From the NCBI GenBank assembly GCA_036937835.1, contig CM072878.1, forward strand, positions 7,290,001-7,354,000: a stretch of 64,000 nt of DNA. Reading direction: 5' to 3'. Under the pieces are notes generated by a model. The model saw only the letters and a program-made list of their open reading frames with translations. It did no database searches and had not been told where the DNA came from. Every line of letters begins with the position of its first letter. Positions within the stretch are counted from its first letter, which is position 1. The stretch comes from Pampus argenteus. Its lineage: Eukaryota; Chordata; Actinopteri; Scombriformes; Stromateidae. The position numbers and the translations under genes are program-made. Positions 11,955-60,715 of this stretch are shown in pieces.

Positions 11955-12185
11955 CTTAATAGATTGGCAAACATCTAGTCTGACTCTGTCCAAGATTAAC
12001 AAAATCCACCTATCAACACCTCTAACGTTCACTAATAAAACATATTGCATTTCTTTTGCTCTATCTTTTATAGAACAAATGGTAAAAAAAATGACAATTT
12101 GCTGTTTTACGGGAAATTACGTGCCAGATTTTTTCTCTTGGAGATGGTGGATTTTGTTAACTTGGGACAGAGCTAGGTTAGTTAT
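11955..12185 (+). repeat. Dispersed repeat copy A (partial)
   Basis: The segment runs CTAGTCTGACTCTGTCCAAG, then AACAAAATCCACCTA, CACCTCTAACGTTCACTAAT and TTTTACGGGAAATTACGTGCC. This order matches the middle and 3' part of an abundant percomorph dispersed repeat whose 5' part is seen in the copies near 14.2 and 29.3 kb. It is noncoding and of unknown class. Confidence 0.55.
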
Positions 12186-13734
12186 AAATAATAAAAGGTA
12201 ATGAAACCATAGTGACCGTTTTAAATGTTTAAATTCAGTTTCAGTCTGTTCATAATGTTGATTTTCCTTCCTACTAAGAATTTAAACAGAAACAGTTACA
12301 TAATAAAGACTATTTTAGACTGAACACACACACATGACTTCACATCCTGTGAAATATCAGAATGATGTCATTAGATATATATATTAGATATATATATATA
12401 TATATATATATACTGTATCATAAAATATTTTGCAGAAATCAGATGATATTTGTGGAAAAAGAAAAGTTTACAAGCTTCGGTGATTCTTTTAAACTAGACG
12501 TGCAGTGTGAGCTTAATTTGGCCTTTTTGCTGCTGAGCTTATTGCATGAAGGTTTGGCGTTTAATCAATTCAGGATTCAACAAGCAAACGGACACATTTT
12601 GGCTTAATGTCCTGATTCTTCTGACGCGTGCGTGGCTTCAGAAGCAAATGATCTTTTACTCAGTATTTCATTATAAATTCTAATAGTTACGAGAGATGTA
12701 GATTTGTTCAGTGTTTAATTCCAAACACTATTTATAGTCAGGAAAAGGATCACAATGCTACTATTATCCTCCTTCAAAATAAAAATAAAAATAAATTTCT
12801 CATTTGTGACAATATTGATGCAAAAGAATATGCTGTATGATTTTGGTTTACATAAAATGCCGGATTTTCCCCCAAGACAGTCTGTTTGTGCTCAGCATTG
12901 TACCCATCAGCGCTCAATAAAGCAATCTTTCACATCTTTGTCACCCGCCTCCATATTTACTGTTTGTGTTGTTTGCTGCTGCGGCTGCTGTTGCTATTTC
13001 TGCTGTTGCATATTTACACGGAGGAAGAAATGACTTTGTGTTCACATCATGGTTTAGATCAGAGTTCCTTTGTCTCTTTTTGTCAAAACAGGAAGCAACC
13101 GCATTTAGTCACACACATATTTTCTTTAACTCTGTTTAAACAGCTGTAAGCTGAACAGAGATGCACCATAAACACCGCAAACATGAACAAGTTTTTATTC
13201 ATTTGTTTTGAGCTTTTCACAAATCCATCCATCGTTATAAATCGTTTGATCGTGTAATTTCTAAGTTAATCTGGGATTGTGTGAAAGATGTGAAACTCCT
13301 GCAGTGATCAATACTTGAAATGAAGCCAGTAGTGCGTGACAGAAATCTGTAGTAAAGGCTGATATCCAGCAGAGAGAGCTGCTGCTCAGGGAACAACATC
13401 AAACTGTGCAGAAGGAGGTCTCTGGGCTGATATAGATGGTGGTCTAAAGCGTCACAGATCAGAGGTTGTGTCTTTATTTATCTTCATATGTGTGTCAGGG
13501 ACCCCCAGAGAGTGAAAGAAAGATGCTCTCATTTTTAACCTTTGACCCTTCTGATACCGGGACACACAACCATACAAGATCAGACACAACTCATTTAAAG
13601 CACATTTATTACATCCTCTTCCTCGTTCAGGGTGTTACAGAGGTCAGTGTGTTCTGGTGGAGCTGCCCCTCTTGACTCTGTGGTACGCGTGTTTGACTTT
13701 TTTGGGTGTGCGTGAATTTCTGGGTTGTTTCAGC

Positions 13735-13738
<4 letters not shown>

Positions 13739-13776
<38 letters not shown>
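13739..13776. repeat. (TG)n microsatellite
   Basis: A 38-bp TG run directly readable in the intergenic spacer. Confidence 0.95.
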
Positions 13777-13779
<3 letters not shown>

Positions 13780-13940
13780 TGTGTTTATTCATGTGCGTCT
13801 GCTAATTTTGGATGTGGCTGCAGGGAAAGAAAGTCTCTGGCGTGTAAAGAAGCGACTGATCATTAGTCATTCTGCTCCACATATTGTAGGGAGGAAGAGA
13901 TGGTGCAGGAGGAGCAAGATGGAGGAGAAAGAGGAAGGCA

Positions 13941-13947
13941 GAGAGAC

Positions 13948-13992
<45 letters not shown>
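13941..13992. repeat. (GA)n microsatellite
   Basis: A purine strand with GAGACA variants passes into perfect GA. It is a candidate for triplex formation. Confidence 0.95.
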
Positions 13993-13994
<2 letters not shown>

Positions 13995-14130
13995 CAACAT
14001 CTTTAATGCAACATCTTTGCAATGTCTCGCTACGATTACCATAAACATATAATAACTGGTCACTTCTTACATAACACCAGTAACGCCCTTAGTGAACATG
14101 CTCCCCAAAAAGTTTCTACTTCCTTTCACA

Positions 14131-14161
<31 letters not shown>

Positions 14162-14224
14162 GACCTGATAGATTTGTCTTCTTATCTTCAAGCTGCCCGC
14201 TTTATCAAAACAAATGTTAAAGGT

Positions 14225-14515
14225 TAAATAGTACTTCAACATTTTGGGAAATATGGTTATTTGCTTTCTTGGGAGTTAACTGAGAGAAGATTGATACCAC
14301 TGTAATGTTTATTAAAGCTACAGCCAGGAGACGGTTAACTTATCTGAGGTTATCTCAGCATAGCAGCTGGGAACAGTTAGCATGGCACTTTCTGAATGGA
14401 ACAAAATCCCAAACTAATTAATAAGTTAGATCCTGCGTATCCATACATGCAGCCAGGCTAGCTGTTTATCACTTTTTACAAGTCTTTGTGCTAAGCTAAG
14501 ATAACATTTAGTGGG
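14225..14515. repeat. Dispersed repeat, two copies in opposite orientation
   Basis: 14236-14420 reads on the plus strand through TTTTGGGAAATATGG, GATTGATACCACTGTAATG and AAGCTACAGCCAGGAGACGG. 14440-14505 is the same family on the minus strand: its reverse complement gives TTAGCTTAGCACAAAGACTT followed by CAGCTAGCCTGGCTGCATG. The two parts meet tail to tail, giving an inverted arrangement. Confidence 0.65.
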
Positions 14516-16656
14516 CAAACATGAAAAGGGTGTTGAACTTATTATAAGTCTCAGCAAGCAAAGAAATATATTTCCACAAATGTCAAACTTGGCTTCGGAG
14601 CGTGTTAAATAAATAATAAGTGTATAGCCTGAATTATTGGTACAAATTTGAAGCACAATAAATGGAAAGATTCAGGCCACTTTTTTTATTAAAATGGGGT
14701 TGCCATTTAATAAAGGAACCTTATGATCCTGAGGGACGCATATACTGTAGATTTAAGTTGCTGGACACACTTATGTTGTGCTTTTCTTAACAAGAAAATG
14801 TGTTTAACTGGATGCACGAAAAACTTGGATTTTCTTTTTCAATGCGAAGTGAAGCCAAAACAGTCGGAGACAGCAACACGTAGATAAGCTTCATGGTCCT
14901 TATGTCAGCCTTTGATTAATCACTCGCTCCGGTCATCTAAGTGACCTAATCCACAATGAACTGAGGGGCTCCTGATGTTTACATAAGACATTTCACGAGT
15001 GGATTCGCTCGTACACAATAGTGACTGATGGATGGTGTTTACACGTGTGTAAAATGTCTTGTTTAAACGTACGCCATTAAGATCTTACAAAAAGGATCAA
15101 GAGATCAGATCACAGTCAGTGAATTTATTAAGTGATTTAGCCGGCTATATTTATACTGTATATGCTTATAATGGTGAATGTAACAAAGGCCATGCACACA
15201 TGAGACTGTTATAATCTATAATAATCATTGATTTATCGTCCTCTTGCCATTTTTCTTTATTCCTTCTTTTTTGTTTTCAATGCTGAGAGGCAACAGCACC
15301 CACATGCCTGTGTAATGAACTGCACTTGTGTATTTGTCTGTGTTTAATTGATGAGCATAATTCTGGTCCTCTTACTCCTGTTCTGCATCTCATGTTCATT
15401 GTAATTTTTTATTTTTTTTTAATTTCAACATCTCCACTTCAAACACTTTCACACTCTATCTGAAACTCTTAATACTGTATTATGTACTTTACTTGATTAA
15501 TATTTGCCGACTTTGAATGTAGAGCATCTAGTGCATGTTTCCCCCCGTCCTGGATGGGATTCTGCCTCACTTCTCTTCTTCCTCTTTTTCCATCATGTAG
15601 TGGAGTTTTTTTTTTTTTTTTCAAATCAAGAATCTAAAGATAGAGTCATATGATGAGTAGATTGTCAAGACCTCTAAGACAAACCCGTGATTTAAACCTA
15701 ACTGACATGAGTTAAAGTCTTGGGTGGTGAGCATTAGCGTTCTCCAATAGGTGGCAGCCTTGAGCTGGAGAAGACTTTTAGCATGTTTCAAATTCAAATT
15801 TGTTTTCGTTGGCATAACCTTCATTAACCTCCCGTCTGAATGTGTTTTTCATCTTCAGTTGGGTGTTTGAGCCTCACTGTGCAGCATGATGTCGTTTTTT
15901 TTGTTTTTGCCTATATATATTAACGCAAGTGTGGTGTGACATCATGAAACCCTCCAGTTCGCATACACTGAAAGTGGATTTTGGCAAGGACAATTTGACA
16001 TCTGAACATTTATTGTGGAAAAAAACCCAAAACAAAACATGTAAGACACAATTTATTATTCCAAGTAGAGATTTGTCATTTATTTAGGACGCAGCTACTT
16101 TGTGATTGTCAAGTCCCTAACATAGCTGACACTGTTTATGAATGTTTACATACATATCGTAATCCCAGATTAGAGTAGGAGAGTATGTTATCTTAGTGTG
16201 TTTTCAATTCATGAAAGTTATTTGTATTATTGATCCATTAGTAAACCTCCATAGGGTTCTAAAGATGTGCTACGGACTGTAACGGATGTACGAGCAAAGA
16301 GGGTCAAAGTTCAAGGTGCAATGTTATGATGAAAGTATGTTCCACTTGTATGAATACTACATGCAACACATGCTTTATAATGACAGCTGCAGTATGTACT
16401 AAAAGTAAAAAGAAAAACTATGATTTGAAACACAGAAAATGTTTAATGTGTAGCCTGAGAGGCAAAAACCAGGGGACAAAACCCCAGTAAGCACTTTGTG
16501 TTGGTCTTATGCTCCTGAAACTTATTGCTGTGAACACACAGTAACAAAGGCAACATTTTTATTAACGCTTCTCTCATCTGGATTCTGGCAGCTAGACAGT
16601 CAGAGAACACTGTTTAGAGAGATTTTAGAGACTAAATCACAGGGAATGTGTAAAAT

Positions 16657-16707
16657 GGTTAGGGTTGGGGTTAGGGTTAGAGTTAGGGTTAGGGTTAGGG
16701 TTAGGGG
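16657..16707. repeat. Interstitial telomeric repeat (TTAGGG)8
   Basis: Eight consecutive hexamers run from 16659 to 16706: six are perfect TTAGGG and two are one-base variants (TTGGGG and TTAGAG). This is the vertebrate telomere unit, located far from any gene exon in the intergenic spacer. Confidence 0.95.
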
Positions 16708-17043
16708 ACGGGAACATGTACCCCACTCAGCTCCTGTGGAAATGATGCTGTTGCTCCTTCATTAGGAGGAGCTGATAGTCTTGAGCTGGATTCAGCTGTC
16801 ACGCATTCAGAGGATAGCACCTCATCTTCACAGCTACAATAGGATTTCAGTCACACTGTCACTCCTGTCTAAATACGCACAACGGCAGCTGTGCGCATGT
16901 GTGTGTATGTGTGTGTGTGTGTGTATGTGTGTGTGTGAGATAGAAAGAGAGAGAAGTAAACATGCCTGAAATACAAAGACGGTGATGTTTCATTCATTAC
17001 GTTGTCAGCATGAATAATAGATAGCTAATTGATATGCAGTACA

Positions 17044-17044
<1 letters not shown>

Positions 17045-17094
<50 letters not shown>
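17045..17094. repeat. (CA)n microsatellite
   Basis: A 50-bp perfect CA run in the intergenic spacer. Confidence 0.95.
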
Positions 17095-17095
<1 letters not shown>

Positions 17096-17394
17096 CCATC
17101 CATGTGGGATTACACACTGAACTAATATTTGTAAGGCTCAGTTGTCATTTCACAATGTGGGGTGAGAGAGGGAGATCAAAAGCCAAAGACACAAGAACAA
17201 GACAAAAACACCAACCCACACACACACACACACACATATATCATATAAAGGTTCAGCCAGTGTAAAAATAATCACAACTGTCTCTGTAACTGAGTAGCTT
17301 TTTCCACTTTATTAGAACTCTGATCATGTGTTGCACCACGAGTAAACTGTAACTCTGTTCTGGCTGATAATATCTTATTTCTGTGCTACTCAAT

Positions 17395-17462
17395 TTAGGG
17401 TCAGACACCCCCTAAAGGGTCGCCAGATAGATCTGAGGGGCCATACGGTGATTAATTAATTA
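17395..17462. repeat. Short dispersed-repeat fragment
   Basis: The stretch GGGTCAGACACCCCCTAAAG, GGTCGCCAGATAGATCTGAG and GTGATTAATTAATTATTAG resembles a GGGTCGCNAGAT repeat common in fish genomes. The fragment is short and identified from memory. Confidence 0.3.
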
Positions 17463-17559
17463 TTAGTTAGTTAAGAAATATATATTTCTGCAACACATTG
17501 ATTTGTCACAATGGTTTATTTTTTCTGACTCTCCTCTTATGGTTAATACAACCCTTTAA

Positions 17560-17890
17560 CTAAACTTACATGAACTTCAGTGAACAGATGCAACCACCAA
17601 TCTTTAGATGTTCTTTTAACACCACGTCTGCATGGAGACTTGATGCTAAGCTAAATGCTAGTAACAACTTCTGTCCAAAGTTGTTATTAGTTATCATTAG
17701 GAAACTTCCTACCAGCAACCTCACTGATGAATATGTATCTTGTTGTACATAAACATAAATATAACAGGAGGCTTTGCACAGGAATTATGTCTTGGTGGAC
17801 ACCAGCCATGCGGAGCCAGGCTAGCCTTTTCCACCTACTTCCAGTCTTTATGCTAAGCTAAGCTAATTGCCTCCTTAAACATGAGATCTT
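17560..17890 (-). repeat. Dispersed repeat copy (minus strand)
   Basis: The reverse complement of 17825-17875 reads TTAGCTTAGCTTAGCATAAA, then GACTGG, GGTGGAAAAGGCTAGCCTGG. This closely matches the plus-strand copy near 29380-29430. The rest of the interval is more diverged. Confidence 0.6.
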
Positions 17891-18532
17891 CTCATCTCAA
17901 TCTAACAAAATGGAGTCTGTCTGTATGTCTGTCCTTCAGTTTCCTCAACAAGCGTTCATCTGACTGACTCCACACTTCACAGACGGAGGGAAGAAGGAAA
18001 CAGTATGTAGTTAGTTTTGGAAATATACAAAAACTTTTTTTTTTTTTTTGCTTTTCGACAAAACAGAGTTGAAGGATGCAGTGAGTTCTGAAAGTCTGAG
18101 AGCAGACTCCAGTCTGAATAACAAGCCTTTCAAACTGTTTGTGCTATGTGCGTTTGAACGCCCCCTCACTCAGATACCTGTCTCCTGGGAAACCGGTGTG
18201 TGTGACACACACACAAGCACATATACACATTCATGGCTGCCTGGAAGAGCTGAAGGCTTAAAGAAAGAACAAGGAGGAGGGATTCAATAGTAATGAGTTC
18301 AAACACATACACACACACACACACATCTTGGCGCCCCCCTCTCCTCCCTGGGTTTAAGCTGCTATGACAATAGCCAATAGAAAGCCTCTGTTTAGGGCAT
18401 GTCAGCCAATCATTACTCTGCATGCTGACACACCCACAGCAGGATGTGTAGGGTGCTGCTGAGGTAGGATGGAGGGAGAATGTGTGTGTGGCAGTGTGTG
18501 TTCGGGTAGGTGGATGCCTTTTAATGCCAGTG

Positions 18533-18535
<3 letters not shown>

Positions 18536-18578
<43 letters not shown>
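18536..18578. repeat. (TG)n microsatellite
   Basis: A perfect TG run; a CA run follows at about 18746-18770. Confidence 0.95.
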
Positions 18579-18579
<1 letters not shown>

Positions 18580-18743
18580 AGAAGAAGAAGCTCCCAGCAG
18601 GTTCTGATGTTATGCTGATGTTGGTTCTTTGGGGAAAACAGAGGCAGCTGGACTCCTGACGGCTGCTCTCACCGTGAAACAGGAACACACACTTCATGTC
18701 AGCAAAGATTTAATTACACATGGACATACTGGAATTCAAAAGG

Positions 18744-18774
<31 letters not shown>

Positions 18775-19196
18775 GCCAGCTCTTTGAGGGCAGAGTCATG
18801 AACGGTCAGCAGTGGAAAATTTGTCTCTCGCGGTCAGCTTTGCAGCTCAGCAGAGGAAGCTGAACTTTCCTCCATTTTATCACAACCAGCAGCTTCATTA
18901 CTGTGCTGCCAAAATGGAGGCCTGATGGAGTCCACTGATGATTAAAGGGGCAGTCCACACACAAATCTGAAACCAGGCAGAAAAGTAACAAAAACACTAA
19001 AAAATATGAGAAGAGTACGCCTCTTCAGAGGATACTGCAAGAGGGCTGGAGATGATGGAGAGGAAAGAAAGTGGAATGAGTTGAATTGTGAATGTGAATT
19101 ATGTTGGAACGACACTCTAAACACACACAAAAGTAGAAAGTAGAAGGAACACAAGAGAGAAAGAGCTTGTTTTTCATGCCAGAGACTCACATGACA

Positions 19197-19534
19197 CCAG
19201 AAGTACAGTTCCATCAGTTTATTGATTAACTATAAAATATCGAGTTACTAAAACAATTTTAAAAGAAACACTGATAAACGTGGTTGCTGTCTGTAAAAAA
19301 AAAAAAAAAAAAAAAAGAAAAAAGAAAAAAACCTTTACACATACAATATAGAGCGACAGAATATATCTGGTTTCAGATTCATCTCTAAAATGTATTCTTT
19401 TGCATTTTTTACAAGATTAGACATGTGTACAAAGTATATTCTGATAGCTTTTTTTTCTCCCCTCTACAGTGAAGGATCATTTACAAAACTTAGATGATTT
19501 TTCTATTTATTTTCAAAATAATCTTTTGTTTTTT

Positions 19535-19565
<31 letters not shown>

Positions 19566-22500
19566 CTGTAACAGGACGATAACGATACTGAAGGAACAGC
19601 AGACGAAGAACCAGCCTCCAGTCCACCTCTCTCTCTCCCATTCTCTCTTTTGCTCTCTCTCTCTCTCTCTCTCTATCTAGCAGCTAGCTCCCAGTGCCTT
19701 TCAGCAGTATTGCTTAAGAGGCGTGGACGATTGTTCAGAGGGGAAGCAGGGGTGGGGGTGGGGGGGTGGTGACAGAAACATGCAAAATATATATATATAT
19801 ACATTTTACAGAAATGTAAATATAAAAGGGATAAAAATCACAGCAAAAACACAAACAGTGAAACAAAGAACAACGTCAGGCTCAAAGACACCAAAAGAAA
19901 ATAAAGGCGATATGGGAAATAAGTGTTGGTGTGTGTGTTGGACCCTGTATGAAGGCCTAAGGCTGGGCTTTGGATGGAGATAAGAGGGCAAATAGAGATT
20001 GGAAGGCAATAACACACACCTTCAAGGGTAAAAGGTGTGTACGTGTGTGTGTGTGTGTGGTAATACCAAGGGATAAGAGTGTGATGACTTATCAGTCTCA
20101 CTCACATACAGACTCACACACACACATGCAGAAAAAAAGTGCTGTAGCAGCTTCAGGGGTAAACAAACATTCATAATGGGCACTTTAACTTGTTCATACT
20201 GCAAACACCTACATAAACTGTGTATGTGTCAGTCAAAAACATTTGAACTTTTGTCTGCAGGAAAGTGAGTTTTTTAGGCAGGGGTCATCTTGTCGGGTGT
20301 CAGCCCGACGGAGCCGACGCAAGAGCAGCAGCTTGAGGAGCAGGCGGGCCTTTAAAAGATACGATTTTCTGGCTTCAATCAACTGATTGATTCATTCAGG
20401 TTGAACTCTACACAAAAATCTCAGACAAACAGTTACACATAGTGACTCTGTACCTGGTCAAACCTGTTTAAACAGGCTTACAATATTAACAGACTAGCAG
20501 CACATTATCATAACTTTACTACTACACTGATGCTTTTTTTTTTTTTTTTTAGTCATTTATAAATGAAAATGCGACATTAATATCTCCGGTTGTCCTCCAG
20601 GCATCGCGCGGCCACCTCAGAGTGAGTAGAAATCATAAAAATCAGACAAAACCAAAAGATCTTGAGAGAGTAGAAAATATTAAAACCTATTGAATATCAA
20701 CAAGACAATCTGCAATCTCTGCAGCACGGCAGAGAGAGGGCAACGCGGTAAGAAACATACGAGAAAATCAACGTGATAATCACAGAAATATACAGTATAC
20801 TACATATATACTGCATGATGCATAGATACATGCATGATATATATCTGATACACGCTCTATACACAATATACGGGGGTTGTTTTAACTACTGATCACAAAG
20901 AAGACAGGTGTTTCCCCACGTCAGCAGACTGGGGAGAATACCAATCAGATTCCTCCTTGGCTGCCTTTATAATGGCCGGGAGTAGGAGGGCGGGACCTAA
21001 GTGAGATTTGGCAAATCATCATCATCATAAGGCCTGGGAGAGTAAGGCTGCCCAAACGCTCACAACCCTGAGCACGACATTCAACAGTCTCACCTTAAAA
21101 AAAAAACAGTCAAATTAGGCACATAGAAAAAAATATGTAAGCAGCTAAAAGAAAAACGAAAAGCAGAACGTGTGAAAGAAAACGTGGTCCATGTGGTTGT
21201 TTATCTGCATCTAAAGGGGCAAAGGGCATCGCTGGCATGCAGAGGAGAGGCAGCGAGAGCTGTGGGAGGAGGGGGTTTTAGTAAATACTATAGGAAGACA
21301 TACAGTACCTCCCAGTCGCAGAGTCTCCTCTGCAGCGGAGCTCATTCAAAGTGCACTCATGTCAGAAATACAACTGATTGCTTGGAGGGTAGACATGTGA
21401 TCAAAAGGGGGTAACATCCATAAAAACGGCAGAAGCAAAAGAAAAATAACCCCCCCTCCCCCCCACCACACACACATCTAACGCAGGACACACAGAGGTT
21501 GCAAACACTGCAGCCAACGTGTGGAAGAGGACTGTTAAAATTGACACTGATCTAATCAGAGTTGGCAGATTCATACTGCGCATCAATGTCATGACCTTGA
21601 TGCATCTTGGCCCGACTGCAGCGTTTAGAACCGTGAAAACTTAAAAAAAAAGAAAAAGAAAAAGAAAAATCCACCCTCACCGTGAATACATCCGCGTGTG
21701 TTTTTCAATGCATTCCAGGAATTAGTTTGTGATAAAAGTGTTTACTTTACTTGGTTACTTCTCGCAAAAAATGTCGTACATTTCCCAGAATGCTTTTTTT
21801 TCCCAGACAACATATCTCATGGCTCTATTGAGGCTTCAGCCAGGTGTACAGTTGTTCAAACCTCAGTGCAAAAAGAGCAAAACGACTAAACACAAGACGC
21901 ATCAACGGCGTCTCCTTTTTTAAAATCATATAGTGTTTAAGTGTTCCAACGGTGGATTTTTCCTTTTAAAAGGAGGAACTCAAAGGTAAAAATGGGAAGT
22001 GCTTTTAATTGTACAAGATTCCTTCCTCTCTCTTTAGCCTGAGTCTCTGAGGGAGTCAGAAGTTTTAGTAGCACACGGACAGTCTGCCTGCCTGAGGTTA
22101 GGATTGTCAAAGGGGAACTGAAGGGGTTAAATAAAGGCGGATAGACCTTAAGTGTTTTTTTTTTTTTAAGTGCTCTCTGTTGGACAGCAATGGAAGGAGT
22201 TTCTACTTCTTTCTGTGCGTCTCTCTCTCTCTCTCTCTCTCTTTGCGTCTGTCGCTCCTGCTGTTCTGTAGATACATTTATATGACTGTAACATGACTGT
22301 AACATCACCACGGCAACATCATAATCACAACGGCACACCACCTGGCGTGTGTGTCTGTCTGATGGACGGACACCGCCCTCTCTCCTGTATCATCATTCAC
22401 AGTTCATTAAAGCTTCTCGACTGTTTACCTCTTTAGAAAAAAGTACTCTGACATAAATCTATTACATGAAAATAAAACACTCATATTTTCCTCTATATAA

Positions 22501-22656
22501 CGTGTGTGTGTGTGTGTGTATTACACGAGGGTGAGTATTTACATGTGTCTGTGCATGTGTGGGTGTACATGTGTTTATGTGGGGTATATTTCCATGTAAA
22601 AAGAGAATCTGAATCTTTCCCGTGAACATAACAAGCAGAACAGTACTTGTTGATGG

Positions 22657-22689
<33 letters not shown>

Positions 22690-22949
22690 AAATGTCTCAG
22701 GAGACTTCCAGGTTCCTTTTAATACTGTCTGTAGTGTCTCCTGTCTCTGTAGTAGTAGCTGTTCATGACAGTCTGTTTGAAGTGTATCATGCAGTTAAGA
22801 GTCACGGCTATGAAAGATCCATCATGAGTGAAGAGCAGTGATTAGACTCGGAAAGACCACGGGTCGGGTTTGACTCCTAGCGAGGTCCAAAGTTGTTGTG
22901 TTGTGTTGTGTTGATGATTTGGTTTCAGAGACTTGTAGCTGGTTTTTGT
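19197..22949 (-). other. tnrc18: Putative 3' UTR of tnrc18
   Basis: From the tnrc18 stop (22952-22950) down to an AATAAA on the minus strand (19223-19218) there is no further coding exon. The signal is followed by a GU-rich stretch (reverse complement of about 19165-19195, TGGTGTCATGTGAG), which supports a real cleavage site. The UTR contains poly-A/T runs, TG and CT microsatellites (about 19538-19565, 19645-19675, 22214-22243, 22663-22689), a G-rich tract on the transcript at 21450-21464 and a GTCGGG/CCCGAC stem-loop at 20292-20309. Its length is inferred. Confidence 0.5.
19218..19223 (-). terminator. Polyadenylation signal of tnrc18 (AATAAA)
   Basis: The minus strand reads AATAAA here with a GU-rich element about 20-50 nt downstream. 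Another AATAAA lies at 19506-19511 (minus) and could be used instead. Confidence 0.5.
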
Positions 22950-58715
<35,766 letters not shown>

Positions 58716-58791
58716 TATCCACAGCGGGGAAAGTTGAGAAAAGAAATTGTCCGTTCGGATAGGCCCCCTATTCCGAAAAAGCCAATACTGG

Positions 58792-58842
58792 CTATAATAA
58801 TGTCTTTAGTTTTCCAGGAGATTCGGGCTCCTTTTCAGCCAT
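58792..58842 (-). other. Upstream ORF in the tnrc18 5' UTR (16 codons)
   Basis: The minus strand has ATG at 58842-58840 in strong context (A at -3, G at +4), an open frame of 16 codons starting MAEKEPESP, and TAG at 58794-58792, 76 nt before the main ATG. An acceptor-like TTTTCTAG/GTCAG just upstream (about 58845-58855) suggests this is a 5' UTR exon joined to an earlier first exon. Confidence 0.45.
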
Positions 58843-60715
58843 CCTGCTGACCTAGAAAACAAAACACGAGAAAATCGCTTGATATACAATCTGAGCAAAC
58901 TGTTGGGAACTGGTAGTTTTAGGATTTCTCCTCTTTTCAGCGAACAGGCGGCCCTATACGTGCAATGACGCAGTTTGGAAAAGCACTTAAAAAAACTCAA
59001 CATTCACTATTAGCCGATCGGTAGTTTTATTATACGAGTTGCTCCTGGTGTAGCCTATGAAAACGACCGGTCTTAAAGCAGCTTTAACTTATATCTACAA
59101 TCTAATGCTCCAATGTTTGAGCGGACTAGCAGCAGCACTCCACCCCCACCGCACACCGAGCAGGCAGCCGCTCCGGGGCTCCGCTTCCCAGGGAACCACG
59201 GCCAGGAGAGACCGCTCTGCCTCGGCCGTGAAAACAACCCGCGATCCGGAGATGGAAACACATACCGTCAAATTTTAACAACCTATTCTGCCTTTTCCGA
59301 TTACATCGCTGTTTTCATACACCGTAAACCAGTAATGTAGGCTATGGGCCGAGTCACACTGTAAACCAATACACCATAAATACTGGAGGCGCATCAAATA
59401 TAAATTTCAAACGGGTTAAAAATAAATAAGGTTGCAAAAGCCTGCATCATTAATCAGCGGGCTTAGCGGTGTTTTGTTGCCCACAGATGCGAATTTAGTC
59501 GGGGCTGTCTCGCCTTTGGACATGGGTGCTGTCCAAGGAAAGAAATCAAACCCCAGCCCGTGGACACTTCAGTCTTTAAAACTCATTTCTTTTTCATAGC
59601 CAACGTTATCGACGGTTTACTATCTAGACCCGTGTTTAAAATCAGCATTATGACATAATAGCGTGTTTTAGCCTTAATCGTAAATCGACACATAATTCGG
59701 TTTTAAGATGTATCCATCCGAGAAATGCGCCTTATTCTGTAAAAATTATGATTTTAATAGTCCTTTAAAAACCGACGAAAGACTACAATCTTCGCAGATA
59801 TGATATTTGTGTGCTCGGGTTTACGTTAAAAATAAATAAATAACAAAAATAGGATAAAAGTTACTTAACACACAATTTGCGACTTCGTCTGTAGAACAAA
59901 TTGTGCGTCTTGGGGAACCGTTTTAGGCTAGTTTTCTAACATATCCAACATAAACTCTGTGTTAAACACTGTGAGTTAACACGCTGTGAATTTAAGTTAA
60001 AAACAAGGCGAAAGTCGAGTTAACCTTCAAAGGCTACAAGCGAACACATTACAGCCATGACTCGTGATATCCATGCGGGCGGGATCTGAAAGCTCGTCCA
60101 CAGAAATCACATTTGTCCCCCTTTTAAAATAGAAAAATACACCAAAACACAAATGTTGCCTCTCAGCGGTCTTAACTAGACTCCGTGGCCGAGTTCCAGT
60201 GTATCCTTCTGGGCTGTGCTCCATGCTGCACAGCGGCGGAGGAGCACAGCAGAAGAGCCACGTTTCAAACTTTTTCACGGTTCCATTAAACGACACACAA
60301 AACTTTCTCGGAGGAAACGTCTCAAAAGTGAGTTTTCCACACCGCCAACAACTCCATTAAAATCCAAAATGTCGTATATAAAAACCTTCCGCGCCCTTTT
60401 CACTTACATTTAAAAGAGCTAATTATGCTTTAAAACACCGAGAACTCTGACACTTCAGCTGGAGAAATGAAAAACCAAAAGCATAAAAAGAAAAAAAAAA
60501 AAAAACATGCCGAGCTCTTACTTGAAAGGGGGGGAAATATTGGGAAGGAGCTAAAAATGCAAACGATTCTCAAAATCCGTCCAGGTTGCTGGAAGAACTG
60601 GAGTAGTCCATTACAGGCTCGTCCGAAGGTAAACTGGGGGATAACATGGGGGGAGAGAGAGCCCCTGACGCGTCCGTAAACTCCTCAGCAATGAAACACA
60701 GCATTGTTTTGCAAG

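Larger units (their letters stand above)
10966..19196. other. Intergenic spacer between converging slc29a4 and tnrc18
   Basis: No open frame of gene-like composition, no protein homology and no splice-bounded exon is visible on either strand. The space holds copies of a dispersed repeat (listed separately), an interstitial telomeric tract, (TA)n at 12374-12413, a purine run at 13941-13992 and many TG/CA runs. Isolated AATAAA hexamers on the plus strand (about 12905 and 14657) have no gene in front of them. Confidence 0.6.

Noticed and set aside
16496..16765. A plus-strand frame with Val-Arg repeats
   Set aside because: It is the translation of the telomeric hexamer tract.
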